A DNA stretch of 64,000 nt from Robiginitomaculum sp. (GTDB taxonomy: Bacteria; Pseudomonadota; Alphaproteobacteria; Caulobacterales; Maricaulaceae): positions 37,054 through 101,053 of the forward strand of contig NVXG01000005.1 in the NCBI GenBank assembly GCA_002733805.1, in the 5' to 3' direction. Position 1 is the stretch's first letter. The number at the start of each line of letters is the position of its first letter. Shown piece after piece: positions 1 through 9,432 of the stretch. The notes beneath the pieces were generated by a model. The model was not told the DNA's origin. It searched no databases and worked only from the letters and a program-made list of their open reading frames with translations. The position numbers were made by a program, and so were the translations under genes.

Positions 1-993
1 AGGTCTGAGGCCACAATCGGGCACATAGAAAGGGCCATTCGTAAGTTTGAGGAGGCTATGAAATATGTTTCTTTTAAGAGCTTTGATCAAAAACAAGCGA
101 TCCAGTTCAAAGATAAAATGGGTGAGACTGAGCTAGCGCTAGCGAGCATTTTATCAATACTCAGATATGTGCAGTCTTTTTTCAAATGGCTGGCTTTACA
201 ATCTGGGTACAAACGGAAAATACGACTAACGGATGTGGAGTATTTTAATCTTTCAGACAGAGACGTGCGTGCGGCCAGTACTCCTGCCGAAAAGAAATTT
301 CCAACTTTGAAAATGATTGTCAAAGTCGTTAATAATATGCCGACGAGCACAGGTCTTGAATTGCGGAATCGAGCGCTTATTGCCTTTACTGCGATAACAG
401 GCATTCGCGATGGGGCCACAATATCACTGAAGTTGAAACACTTTGATGTTTCCATGAGGCGCGTTCGACAAGACCCCAAAGAGGTGGCTACAAAAAATAG
501 AAAGCTTATCACAACATTTTTGTTCCCTCTGGATGATAGCTTGGAGCAAATTGTGTTGGACTGGGTAAGTTATCTTCGAGAAGAGGTACTGTTTGCTGAC
601 CACGACCCTTTATTTCCAAGTACAATTAGAACTTTAGACGAAAACGACTGTTTTATTGCAGGAGGGCTTTCAAAAGAGCACTGGTCAAATGCTAACTCAA
701 TAAGGAAAATATTCAAGACAGCTTTTTTGGCGGTTGATTTATCGCCCTTCACCCCACATCTTTTTCGAAACATGATTGTTTCTGAGGCATATTTACGGGG
801 GCTATCTGTTGCCCAATTCAAGGCCTGGAGCCAAAATCTGGGTCATGAGGGCGCAATGACCACACTAACCAGCTATGGAACACTCTCTTTGCATGATCAG
901 GCAGAACTTGTGCGAAAATCGGGTCAGGGTTCTAAAGACAGGCCCAAGGTTTTGGAGGAAATCATGGCGATATTGGATGCAAACAAAGAATGA
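1..993 (+). CDS. Tyrosine recombinase/phage integrase, 5' end outside window
   Basis: Site-specific tyrosine recombinase that would cut and rejoin DNA at att sites. The frame is open from the first base of the window through the track's ATG at 58, and the in-frame upstream residues look like part of the N-terminal core-binding domain, so the gene probably starts before the window. The catalytic domain is recognisable (numbered from the ATG at 58): first Arg in TGIRDG (about residue 117), HLFRN (about 235), LGHEG (about 262) and a Tyr in TSYGTLS (about 274) as likely nucleophile. It is unrelated in sequence to the second integrase at 3277-4494, so the island carries two recombinases. Confidence 0.85.
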   Translation, partial: RSEATIGHIERAIRKFEEAMKYVSFKSFDQKQAIQFKDKMGETELALASILSILRYVQSFFKWLALQSGYKRKIRLTDVEYFNLSDRDVRAASTPAEKKFPTLKMIVKVVNNMPTSTGLELRNRALIAFTAITGIRDGATISLKLKHFDVSMRRVRQDPKEVATKNRKLITTFLFPLDDSLEQIVLDWVSYLREEVLFADHDPLFPSTIRTLDENDCFIAGGLSKEHWSNANSIRKIFKTAFLAVDLSPFTPHLFRNMIVSEAYLRGLSVAQFKAWSQNLGHEGAMTTLTSYGTLSLHDQAELVRKSGQGSKDRPKVLEEIMAILDANKE

Positions 994-1234
994 GGTGTTT
1001 AGTCTTGCGCATATTGGACACCGCACGCTTTATACCTGAGGGCAGAAACTTGGGAAACAGATCAACGCGAAAGAACGTACAAAATCGGTAAAAGTATCAA
1101 ACCTGACATTACCAAACCCACAGAATTGCTCAGAAAACGGATGGGCAGGGTAGTGGCAACAGGACCACTTCAAAGAGAGCAAAATCATTGCCAGTGAACT
1201 GAAAGGTTTGTCGGCTCATCGATACCAAAGAAGG

Positions 1235-2080
1235 CTATTTATTCCACCCTGGAATTAGTCCCTCCAAGTCAGAAATTACTGATACTTTAATGCACTTTCC
1301 AAGATTTGCCATTAGCTTCATCTTTGCAACGGACTTTATATCCGTCGGAATTGGTTCGGTCACTATTTCGCCCTCCACTGTTTGAATGTAGCCACTGTAC
1401 AAGATTCCTACTAACAAAAAACGCGTGCCCACCGACAAACCATTTGGTGTAGCAAATGCGCCTTCGTTTAGAATAAATACCGGGGAACCCGACGACCCGG
1501 GATAAACCGCAATATCAATGAGGAATTCCCGTTTTCCTTGATAATCAAAGCGATACGGCGTTGCAGTTATTCCTCTTCGAATAACAGGAAAATTGTTGTG
1601 CTCATCGGCTATACCGATTGGATAGCCGACCATGGATATGTCTTCTATCCCACTAAAATTTTCTATGGCATCTTGTGCCGGCACTTCTTGGTCTGAAAGG
1701 CACAGTATGAAGGGTCTCCAACCCTCTTTTCCCATTATATGCGCGATGACATTCGTAAGACAGATGGCAACTAGATCGACGTTTGGGTCAGGGTGACGAA
1801 GAACAGTTAGCTCAGAAATTTTACAATTTATCTGTCGTCCACTTCCTGCCTTTGGGGTCTTGTTTTGGTCTTCTGTTTCGTGGAATTTTAGACCAACAAT
1901 GTGAGCGCCCTCGATAACATGCTTGTTTGTCACAAGCACTGGAGCTTCTTTTCCTTCCTTTTTAAAACAATACAAAAAGCCAGTTCCGCTGCCGGTAAAA
2001 GTTGTACTTTCCGTCTTTGAGGTCAATATTTGAACCGTAATGTAACGGATAATTTCAGTAGGTCGGCTTATATCAATCAT
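1235..2080 (-). CDS. Trypsin-like serine peptidase, probably cytoplasmic
   Basis: Predicted S1/trypsin-2-fold serine protease of about 281 residues. The catalytic triad is visible in order: His in TNKHVIEG, Asp in DPNVDLVAI and Ser in YPGSSGSPVF. There is no signal peptide or membrane segment, so it probably acts inside the cell. The ORF track starts at a TTG (2095); I prefer the ATG five codons downstream at 2080. It stands alone on the minus strand of the island, between a recombinase and an IS3 scrap. Stand-alone cytoplasmic trypsin-like proteins occur in mobile-element cargo and some defence systems, but nothing here shows its substrate. Confidence 0.8.
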   Translation of the reverse strand: MIDISRPTEIIRYITVQILTSKTESTTFTGSGTGFLYCFKKEGKEAPVLVTNKHVIEGAHIVGLKFHETEDQNKTPKAGSGRQINCKISELTVLRHPDPNVDLVAICLTNVIAHIMGKEGWRPFILCLSDQEVPAQDAIENFSGIEDISMVGYPIGIADEHNNFPVIRRGITATPYRFDYQGKREFLIDIAVYPGSSGSPVFILNEGAFATPNGLSVGTRFLLVGILYSGYIQTVEGEIVTEPIPTDIKSVAKMKLMANLGKCIKVSVISDLEGLIPGWNK

Positions 2081-2340
2081 TTTTCTAGTTCCCAATATTT
2101 GTAATTCAATGTAACTGAATTTGCGAAAATTGGAATATGATGTGCCCCTAGATTTGTAGACGCCTTGCTTGGTAAAAGTGGAAGCAAAGAGATACAGATA
2201 TGGCAGGGCGTATTCGATATATGGAAGAGTTTAAATTTGGAGGCTGTGTCACAGATCACAGATAAGTGGCATTCTGTAAGGTCAGTAGCGGGCAGGTTGG
2301 GTGCTAGCGCGAAGTTGCTTTACGATTGAGTGAGTCTTAA

Positions 2341-2475
2341 GAGAATAGATCAGACGATAACGTGAGCGCTACGGAAGCCAATGAAATCAAGCGGCTTAAG
2401 ACCGCATTCCTGCGGGGGATCGAGGAGCGTGATGTTCTAAAAAATCATGGTGTATTTCGCAAAGGACTGCGGTAA
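2341..2475 (+). pseudogene. Remnant of an IS3-family orfA (helper transposase) C-terminus
   Basis: A 44-codon open stretch too short for the ORF track. It contains TEANEIKRLK and, after a garbled segment, ERDVLK. This is the spacing and wording of the leucine-zipper/linker region in many IS3-family OrfA proteins (family knowledge). The rest of orfA and all of orfB are absent, and no inverted repeats were found. It is read as a decayed insertion-sequence scar inside the island; short similarity of this kind could also be chance. Confidence 0.4.
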
Positions 2476-2503
2476 TTATAGGCTCATATAGGAAGGAAGA
2501 CTG

Positions 2504-3232
2504 ATGAAATTTTTTATTGCAATAATTTTCTTGTCACTTGCAACACAGGCTATTGCGAAAGCTCCAGAAGAAGTCCAAACGCCACCACAGAGCTTCTTCA
2601 CAGTTGGTCAATTGCTAGTTATGTGCGATGGCGATGAAGCTGCAGGTTACGGATATTGTTCTGGATACATAAAGGGACTCCATGACTCCGCTGAGTTAGA
2701 GACCCTGATTGATTTGCTGCGAGACCCAGAATCAAAAACGACACCGCTATTTGGATGTCTGTCCGACGAAGCAACTACCACATCCGTTATGGAAAATTTT
2801 GTTAAGTGGGCCAAGAACCACCCTGAAAAGACAAACGAATTTGCAATGATCGGAATACAACAATCAGTCGCTAAACAATGGCCCTGCCCCGATATCTCTA
2901 GCCCTGCCCTGATATCTCTAGCCCTGTTCGTCATTGACGGCGATACCGTGCGTCTCGGTGAGGAGCGCATACGCCTGATCGGGATTGATACACCAGAGAT
3001 GAAAGGCCGGGCTGAATGCATCGCTGAACAGCTGCTGGCTGATCAGGCCACCAAGCGCGCCCGCGATCTGTTAGGTGGTCCGGATGTGGTTATCCATCGA
3101 ACGGGCAAGCTGGACAGGTACAAACGTTCACTGGCCACCATCACGGTTGATGGCATGGATTACGGACAGATGATGATTGATGAGGGCTTGGCGGTGAAGT
3201 GGTCAGGGCGGCGTGAGGATTGGTGTGACTAA
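2504..3232 (+). CDS. Secreted Rap1a/Tai-like domain fused to a thermonuclease (SNase-like) domain
   Basis: A 242-residue protein with a signal peptide (MKFFIAIIFLSLATQAIA), then a Rap1a/Tai-type immunity-like domain (about 30-127; Cys in CSGYIKG and the closing WPC). A staphylococcal-nuclease-like domain follows (about 143-242) with FVIDGDTVRLG, RLIGIDTPE and DRYKRSLA, the Ca2+-binding Asp and catalytic Arg/Glu region. The export signal suggests periplasmic or extracellular nuclease activity. The join between domains lies exactly in a 20-bp tandem duplication (2881-2926) that changes reading frame, so the fusion may be recent. Upstream 'ggaagga' before the ATG at 2504 is a reasonable ribosome-binding site. 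Confidence 0.8.
   Translation: MKFFIAIIFLSLATQAIAKAPEEVQTPPQSFFTVGQLLVMCDGDEAAGYGYCSGYIKGLHDSAELETLIDLLRDPESKTTPLFGCLSDEATTTSVMENFVKWAKNHPEKTNEFAMIGIQQSVAKQWPCPDISSPALISLALFVIDGDTVRLGEERIRLIGIDTPEMKGRAECIAEQLLADQATKRARDLLGGPDVVIHRTGKLDRYKRSLATITVDGMDYGQMMIDEGLAVKWSGRREDWCD
2881..2926 (+). repeat. 20-bp tandem duplication at the Rap1a/nuclease junction
   Basis: Two adjacent copies of GCCCTGCCCCGATATCTCTA (second copy with one C-to-T change) plus a third partial GCCCTG. Because 20 is not a multiple of three, the two copies are read in different frames (PCPDISS, then PALISLAL). Removing one copy would make the upstream frame end at a TGA a few codons later. Confidence 0.9.
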
Positions 3233-3276
3233 ACAACTATTCCGTTTGTTTAAATTTGTTTTTCCATCTAAAAATA

Positions 3277-4494
3277 TTATCTGCCACGGCTCTTCTCATC
3301 AAATGGTACGACATTAGCGGCTTCATTACCGCCAAGCGCCGCCGCAATTGTATTGCCAATGGTGTTTGCGGCATGCTGCACCGGGTCATTGGCAAGATGG
3401 GCGTAGCGCTGGGTGGTGGAGGTTTGAGTGTGACCAAGAATTGCGCCTAGAACTGGTAAGTTAAACCCACCAGCGACACCAAAGCTGGCAAAGGTGTGGC
3501 GCAAGTCATGCAATCGAACATCCTCAAGCCCGGCCTCTTTACGCACAGCGCGCCAGACCTTGCCTATCCCCTGAAAGTATCCCCCACCAGATATGGCCGG
3601 GAAGACATAGGCACTGTCCGCTATTCTCATAACGTTAGCTAGGATGGTTGCAGCCGCCGGTGTCAGGGGAAAGGTCTTTGCACCGGTTTTTGAATCTTCA
3701 AGACGTACTAGGTTACGCTCAAAGTCGATCTCTGACCATTTTAGCGCCTCAATCTCATTACGGCGCGCCCCAGTGAGCGCCAGCAAGCGAATGATGCTCA
3801 GCCCATGGGCATTGACGCCTTGGTTCTCAGCGGCTGTCAGCGCTACGCCGAGACGTTTTAGTTCAACAGCAGACAAGAAGCGCTCACGCTTGGCTTCCTT
3901 AAATTTTTGTATCCCCCTGCAAACTGTGCTGCCATCAACACGCAATCCCCAGTGTTCAGCCTTACTCAGCATGTGAGAGACTAACGCAAGGCAACGGTTA
4001 GCCTGATATGGCGCATCTCTCATGCTTAGGTGAAAGCGTACTATTTCCGGGCGTTGAATGTCTTTTATTCTAATATGCCCTAAAGCCGGAAGCACATGAA
4101 GACGTAGTTGGCGCTTACTTTCTTCGATTGAACGAGGCTTGTTATGCGCTTCAGCATGATCCCTAATATAACGCGCACTGAACTCAGCCACGGTTTCAGA
4201 CTTGCGATCTTCTTCCAGTTCCCGCGCTGGGTCTTTTCCTGCCTTCACCCGCCCAAGCAAGGTAATGGCTTCATCCCGTGCCGCTTGGGGTGTCCATACC
4301 CCACCGCCTGATCTGGGGTGTCCATGTTGCCCAATAGTAAACCAGCGTTGGTGATTATGAATACGGTATTTCAAGACATAGCTTTTGGTGCCCGCCTTGG
4401 TGGTGCGTAACCCAAAGCCGGGCAGCTCTCTATCCCAAAGCACAGAGTCGGGCGGTGCATTGTCTACCGTGCGTTTTGTTAGCTTGGGTTTCAT
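3277..4494 (-). CDS. P4-type integrase (DUF4102 N-terminus, tyrosine recombinase)
   Basis: Integrase of the P4/CP4-57 type that integrates islands at tRNA 3' ends. The N-terminal DUF4102 arm-binding domain is clear (LWDRELPGFGLRTTKAGTKS), followed by a SAM-like core-binding domain and the catalytic domain with TGARRNEIEAL, HDLRHTFAS, LGHTQTSTTQRYAHL (Tyr nucleophile). The track start at 4542 is 16 codons longer; the ATG at 4494 begins the conserved MKPKLTKRTV and has AAGG upstream. It lies about 150 bp from the tRNA-Arg fragment that should be its att site and reads away from it. Confidence 0.92.
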   Translation of the reverse strand: MKPKLTKRTVDNAPPDSVLWDRELPGFGLRTTKAGTKSYVLKYRIHNHQRWFTIGQHGHPRSGGGVWTPQAARDEAITLLGRVKAGKDPARELEEDRKSETVAEFSARYIRDHAEAHNKPRSIEESKRQLRLHVLPALGHIRIKDIQRPEIVRFHLSMRDAPYQANRCLALVSHMLSKAEHWGLRVDGSTVCRGIQKFKEAKRERFLSAVELKRLGVALTAAENQGVNAHGLSIIRLLALTGARRNEIEALKWSEIDFERNLVRLEDSKTGAKTFPLTPAAATILANVMRIADSAYVFPAISGGGYFQGIGKVWRAVRKEAGLEDVRLHDLRHTFASFGVAGGFNLPVLGAILGHTQTSTTQRYAHLANDPVQHAANTIGNTIAAALGGNEAANVVPFDEKSRGR

Positions 4495-4644
4495 GGTCTT
4501 ACCTTGGTTGCAAATCGGTTCGTGCAACCACCGTGCAACCAATTAAACGGAAAAGCAAGGATATCTCCAGACAATAGAAGGCACAATTAGTGAATGATAA
4601 CAGCATTCTATGCATCTTATGGACACAAGGTAAAACCTATTAAC

Positions 4645-4694
4645 TCAGACTACGAATCTGGGGGTCGGGAGTTCGAATCTTCCTCGGCGCGCCA
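4645..4694 (+). other. 3' fragment of tRNA-Arg(ACG): presumed island att site
   Basis: The sequence reproduces an anticodon stem-loop with loop CTACGAA (anticodon ACG), the variable region, a T-arm with TTCGAAT, the 3' acceptor strand and an encoded CCA. No D-arm or 5' acceptor partner (GCGCCGA) precedes it, so it is not a full tRNA. P4-type integrases duplicate tRNA 3' ends on integration (established), which makes this the right attachment copy of the island lying to its left. The intact tRNA should be beyond the left edge of the window. Confidence 0.75.
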
Positions 4695-4800
4695 TTTTTC
4701 TGGCGCTAACACGGTGCTGGTTTCTGGTGCTAACGCGGTGCTGGCGCCCGCTACTTGAGCGCGGACTTGGTTCAAGGTTTTACCTCTCACCTACATCATT
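4692..4800 (+). repeat. tRNA 3'-flank repeat, copy A (inverted relative to 9162-9250)
   Basis: Directly after the CCA of the tRNA-Arg fragment comes ATTTTTCTGGCGCTA, then two near-identical stretches (GCTAACACGGTGCTGG and GCTAACGCGGTGCTGG), CGCTACTTGAG and a segment ending CATCATT. The reverse complement of 9162-9250, directly after the CCA of tRNA-Arg(CCG), follows the same order with shared blocks CCATTTTTCTGGCGCTA and CGCTACTTGAG. Copy A is longer because of the internal duplication. Confidence 0.75.
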
Positions 4801-4817
4801 CCAACTCATCCGAACAA

Positions 4818-6618
4818 TCAGGCCCGTAACCGCTCGACTTCTTGCAGGGTGCCCAACATTTCGTGAGCGACTTCGCGTAATGCTCCGGCTGGGTCGTGCA
4901 AGCGGTTTTCGTGGGCGGCCAGTTCCATATCGCCACAGGCTTTGGCCAGCCGCACGGCACCAATATTGCCACTTAAGGATTTCATGGCGTGGGCCGCCGA
5001 GGCGATGGCCTGCAAGTTTGCATTGGTGATTTCGCTTTGTAGGCGCTGCATGGATTTGGGCGCATGCTCCACAAACATGCCCAAAACTTTGGATTTCAGG
5101 TCCGTGCCAGTCTGGGCCTGCATCTGGGCCAAGGATTGCAGCACGGCATCATCGATCAACGCAGCAATTTCTGTGGTTTCAGGTTCATATTGCTCAATGA
5201 TCTCGGCCTTGAACCCACGATCGACCAGTGAGCGGATCAATAGAGGTCCGGTGGCGCTTCCCTGTGCGGCGACCAGAACCTTTTGGGTCGGCTCTTGCGG
5301 TGCAGCTTCGAGTTCGGCCCACTGATCCCACGGGATTTCAAAGTAAAATTCGGAGCCTTCGCCCAATTCCGAGTTAATGGCGATACGACCGTCCATCGCC
5401 TCGACCAGTTTCTTGCAAATGGCCCGACCCAAACCGGTCCCGCCGTATTTGCGTGTGGTGCTTTGGTCGGCTTGTGAAAAGCTGTCAAAAATACTCTCGA
5501 GCTTGTCTTGCGCCAAGCCAATGCCGGTATCAAACACAGAAAATCGTAGCTTTGCATCATCCTGACGCGGGGTCACCATAATCGAGACATGCCCGGTCTC
5601 GGTAAATTTCAGCGCATTGTTGACCAGATTGGACAGGATCTGATTGAGGCGCACCGGATCGCCAATGATCGTATCTGGCACGCGAGGATCCACATAGGAG
5701 GCGATATCCAATCCGCTGGCTGAGGCTTTTTCCCAAAATAAATCCAGCACATTGGACAATAACTCACCCGGTGCCACGTCGATCTGTTCCATCTCCATAT
5801 GCCCGGCTTCAACCTTGGAAAAGTCCAGAATATCATTGATGATCCCAAGCAGGCTTTGCCCGGATTTCACAATCACTTCGGCATAGCGCTGGTGGCGCAC
5901 GGACAAGCGGGCTGCCGACAACAATTCAGCCATGACCAACATGCCGTTCATTGGAGTTCGAATTTCATGGCTCATGGTAGCCAGAAACTCAGACTTGGCC
6001 TGATTGGCATTTTCAGCCACCTCAACTGCCTCTGACAGTTCGACCGTGCGCTCTGCTACGTCCTGTTCCAGTCGATCACGGTGTTTGGACAGTCGTTCAT
6101 CACGCTCGTGAATATGTCCCATCATCTGGTTAAACGCATCAACCAACTTGCCGATTTCGTCTTTTGACGTGGGCTGCACAGATCGGGTGAAGTCCTGGTT
6201 GGCTTCGATATCTCTCATTGCTTTGGATAGATCACGAACTGGCCGGGTAATGCTGCCTTGCATCCAGAACGAAACCAATATGCCCAATCCTGCCGCCAAA
6301 AATTTTCCCGCCATAAACCACTTCTCGTTCAATTACGGCTGATCTGGAAAACACCCAATTCAATGCCGAGCCGCTGCTGTCTGTGCGGCTTCGGTCCGAA
6401 TCCAGTACGACGGCGGAGCCCATATTGGCAAACAAGCGCCCATCCTCATCGTAAACCGCAACCAGTTGGATGCCGGGCGTTTTGGCAATGGCAGTCAGGC
6501 CCAGAATGATGGCCAGTTTTGACGAATGGACATGGAAAAGAAGACCCGTTTTGTGTTTGCTGTCTTGATCTAGTCTTATTTTACTTAGTATTTTCCTGTT
6601 GTTTTCGGCATTCCGTTT
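4818..6618 (-). pseudogene. Frameshifted hybrid histidine kinase (HAMP-HisKA-HATPase-vestigial REC-HPt)
   Basis: The long 504-aa frame holds HAMP ([12 protein letters not shown]), a coiled linker, HisKA with the phospho-acceptor His in [10 protein letters not shown] (about 121), HATPase with N-box [15 protein letters not shown] and [13 protein letters not shown] shortened REC-like remnant follows, then an HPt domain (His in [10 protein letters not shown]). Its start is only a TTG just after an in-frame stop. The preceding sensor segment (VAVYDEDGRLFANMG) lies in another frame (6232-6618), joining near 6300-6345, and that segment has no usable ATG. One indel plus a lost 5' end best explains this; sequencing error could explain the indel. 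It diverges from another broken signalling gene at 6672. Confidence 0.65.
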
Positions 6619-6671
6619 TTAATTCAAAATTGAGCGATTTCGGATAGATTGTATTTGATCTTGCGGTCACG

Positions 6672-7872
6672 ATGACTGCACAGGTCGAACAATTAGACGT
6701 ACCGGAATCTTCGGCAAGTACCGAAGATCAGCCGGATCCAGCCTTGCTTTGGGGAGAAAAGCAGCGGGTATTGCTGATTGATGACGATCCGATCCAGTTA
6801 CAAATTGCCAGCGCCACGTTGGGCGGTCATGAGTATGACGTAACCACGGCTGATGATGGCTGGGACGGGATCAACACCCTAAAAGAACAAGATTTTAATC
6901 TGGTTGTGGTTGATTTGGACATGCCCCGGCTGGATGGGTACGGTTTTATCGTCGAAGCGCGTAAACTGGAAAAATGCCAGCATTTACCCATCATGGTGGT
7001 ATCCGGCCGTCAGGATGTGGTGTCGATTGACCGGGCTTATGATGCTGGCGCGTCTTCATTTATGGACAAGCCGGTCAATTGGGATTTGTTTCGCCGTCAG
7101 GTTCGGTGTGTATTGCGGAACGCTGACACCCAAAATCGCCTCCGCGATATTGGCGCGAGCGCCCGCAAGGATGCCTCACTGGCGAACATCTGTTTCAAAC
7201 CGTATTGGAGCAATCCCGTACATGGCTTGGTGAAGTGGATCGGGCACGGGAATTTTCCGTGATGTCCTGAAGGGCAAACTGGACCCAACTAATTTACCCG
7301 ACGCGCTGCACGACCTAAATGGTTTGGACGCAGATGCCCGCGAAACCTTGAAAATGCGCCAGATGGACCAGGCCATATTATGCCGGGCCAGAAATTTGCG
7401 CGCCGCCAGCTTTGATGCCAGCCAAATATGGCCCGATTTGGTGGCCAGTCTTGAACAAACCGCCAAAAAACCCCATTGAATTGATGGTTAGCAAAACAGA
7501 TGCCTTTGCCACACAAATCAGCGTTGAGGGTGATTTGGAATTGTTACAATTCGCGCTGGGCAAATTGGTCTACAATGCGATCGCCGCCGCGCCGGAGGGT
7601 TCTCGAATCGAATGTGCTTCGGGAGATGCAACCCGGGGCAGTTTCATTTTGAAGTGATCGATTCCGGATTGGGATTTCGGCAAAGCGAAGCTGATAGCAT
7701 CTTGCATCCAAAAAACCATTCTTGGTCATTGCGTTCGGGAACCGGTCTGTTGGTCGCCGATAAAGTTGCACGGCTGCACGATGGGCGATTGACCTTCGCA
7801 GAGGCCAAACCCGGCGGAACCCGAGCTCAAATCATCCTGCCAAAATCCAAGATCAAGCGTGATGAAAGCTAA
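6672..7872 (+). pseudogene. Multiply frameshifted response regulator/ATPase-type signalling gene
   Basis: The first frame (6672-7262) gives a receiver domain with VLLIDDDP, the phospho-accepting Asp in VVVDLDMPRLDG, a Ser in VVSGR and Lys in DKPVN. From about 7170 the meaningful protein jumps frames: LFQTVLEQSRTWLGEVDRA, then LKGKLDPTNLPDALHDLN, then the frame of 7412-7657 with LVYNAIAAAPEGSRIECA (N-box-like), and finally 7612-7872 with EVIDSGLGFRQ and GTGLLVADKVARLHDGRL (HATPase G-boxes). At least three frame changes are needed. The original was probably one REC plus histidine-kinase-like ATPase protein. It ends overlapping the start of the TadG-like gene. Confidence 0.65.
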
Positions 7873-9148
7873 ATGCAGACATATCCTTCGCCGCTGGCTT
7901 GGCGCAAAAGGCGGCAATGTCGCCCTTAACTTTGCACTAATCGCACCGGTTTTGATGGCGATGATCGGCTTTGGCATTGACTATAGCACTTGGAACAACC
8001 AATCAGATCGTTTGCAAGCGGCAACCGATGCCGCTGCCATTGCGGCCGCCAGCGAGATGTATCTGGCCAATGCAAGTGTTTCCCAAGTTTCCAGCACCGC
8101 TCAGATCGTTGGAAGCGCCAATTTAGCCACGCAAATGGATGCCCACGGCAATGCGCCTGTTGGTACATTTGCCACGGAAGTGCTGGTTGATAATGGTGGG
8201 ATCAAAGTAATTGCAACACAAGAACGAATTCGCAATTTCACTGGCTTGATTCCGATGGAATTGGCTCCCTTTACCACCAGCGCCATTGCCCGCCCGATGG
8301 GCGGCGGTCGGATTTGTGCAGTCATGCTGGAGCCAGATAAATCCAAAGCGCTCTACATGACGAAGAAATCTCGTTTAACCGCAAAAGGGTGCGCGATTTA
8401 CTCCAACTCAACCAGCTCGCAAGGTTTGGTGGTGGATAGTTCGGCTAAACTGATTACTGAATTCACCTGTTCGGCTGGCGGTAAATCCGGCAAAACCTTT
8501 AATTTTGAGCCGCAACCGCAGATGGACTGCCCGCCGATCGCCGACCCGCTTCGGTATCGACCAGAACCCAAAGTTGGTGCCTGTAAATTTAACGACACGG
8601 TGATCAAAGGCAAGAAACAGACCCTTTCGCCCGGCGTGTATTGTGGTGGCTTGACCGTAAAAGACAAAGCGGATGTTACTTTAAAACCCGGTATTTACAT
8701 TATCAAGGATGGTCAGTTTAAGGTCGAAAAAGGCGGGTCAGTTACCGGCAGCTATGTTGGGTTCTTTTTTACGGGGAAGAAGTCCGTGCTTTATTTTGCA
8801 GCAGATTCCCATATCGATTTGAAGGCTCCCAAAGACGGGGAAATGGCTGGTATGTTATTTTTCGAATCCAGAGCCATGACCCCAAAAGACAAAGGAAAAG
8901 CCAAGCAATTGATTAAAAGCAATGACGCCCGAAACCTGTTGGGCACGATCTATATGCCCAAAGGCGCGCTGCATGTGGAAGGTAAAAGCCCGATCGCGGA
9001 TCGTTCTGCCTATACCATTATTGTAGTAAAATCCCTACAGATCGACGAAGGCCCCAATCTGGTCCTGAATATCGGCTACGGCGATACTGACGTGCCGGTA
9101 CCAAACGGCGTAGGCCCGGTAAACGCCAACGTGGCGCTGGTCCAGTAA
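7862..9148 (+). CDS. TadG-like Flp pilus assembly/TadE-family surface protein
   Basis: About 428 residues. An N-terminal basic stretch precedes the TadE-like hydrophobic helix GGNVALNFALIAPVLMAMIGFGIDYS (about 18-42), followed by an Ala-rich helix (QAATDAAAIAAAS) typical of TadG pseudopilin-like proteins. The long C-terminal part (about 140-429) is beta-rich with Gly/Lys repeats and Cys residues and is probably extracytoplasmic. TadE/TadG proteins take part in tight-adherence (Flp) pili; no other tad genes are in the window, so the role is uncertain. The track begins at a GTG (7859); the adjacent ATG at 7862 is preferred. Confidence 0.75.
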   Translation: MKAKCRHILRRWLGAKGGNVALNFALIAPVLMAMIGFGIDYSTWNNQSDRLQAATDAAAIAAASEMYLANASVSQVSSTAQIVGSANLATQMDAHGNAPVGTFATEVLVDNGGIKVIATQERIRNFTGLIPMELAPFTTSAIARPMGGGRICAVMLEPDKSKALYMTKKSRLTAKGCAIYSNSTSSQGLVVDSSAKLITEFTCSAGGKSGKTFNFEPQPQMDCPPIADPLRYRPEPKVGACKFNDTVIKGKKQTLSPGVYCGGLTVKDKADVTLKPGIYIIKDGQFKVEKGGSVTGSYVGFFFTGKKSVLYFAADSHIDLKAPKDGEMAGMLFFESRAMTPKDKGKAKQLIKSNDARNLLGTIYMPKGALHVEGKSPIADRSAYTIIVVKSLQIDEGPNLVLNIGYGDTDVPVPNGVGPVNANVALVQ

Positions 9149-9161
9149 ATCGTCCTAATTT

Positions 9162-9247
9162 ATGATGGTGCTGGTAGAGAGAACTAATCTCGAACCAAAC
9201 CTGTCCTCAAGTAGCGAGCGTAAGCATCGCGATAGCGCCAGAAAAAT

Positions 9248-9250
<3 letters not shown>
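9162..9250 (-). repeat. tRNA 3'-flank repeat, copy B
   Basis: Read on the minus strand directly downstream of tRNA-Arg(CCG), this repeats the order of 4692-4800: CCATTTTTCTGGCGCTA, a diverged middle, CGCTACTTGAG, GGTTTGGTTCGAG and a CATCAT end. Together with copy A it flanks the 4.4-kb segment with two broken signalling genes and the TadG-like gene in inverted orientation. Confidence 0.75.
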
Positions 9251-9323
<73 letters not shown>

Positions 9324-9432
9324 TAAAGGCGATATTGCCTTGGGATTTCGCCGGAACCTAGCCGAAGCTTATTGTGCAGGCAACGGGCAGTTACAGGTTT
9401 ATTTGTCTCCGTACAAGGCGCAAGGGGCAGTG

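Noticed and set aside
2077-2259. 60-aa minus-strand ORF upstream of the trypsin-like gene
   Set aside because: No family similarity, no clear RBS, and it overlaps the start region of the protease gene.
4706-4745. Two near-identical stretches (GCTAACACGGTGCTGG/GCTAACGCGGTGCTGG) as a possible CRISPR
   Set aside because: Only two copies with almost no spacer; a small tandem duplication. No CRISPR array or cas gene was found in the window.
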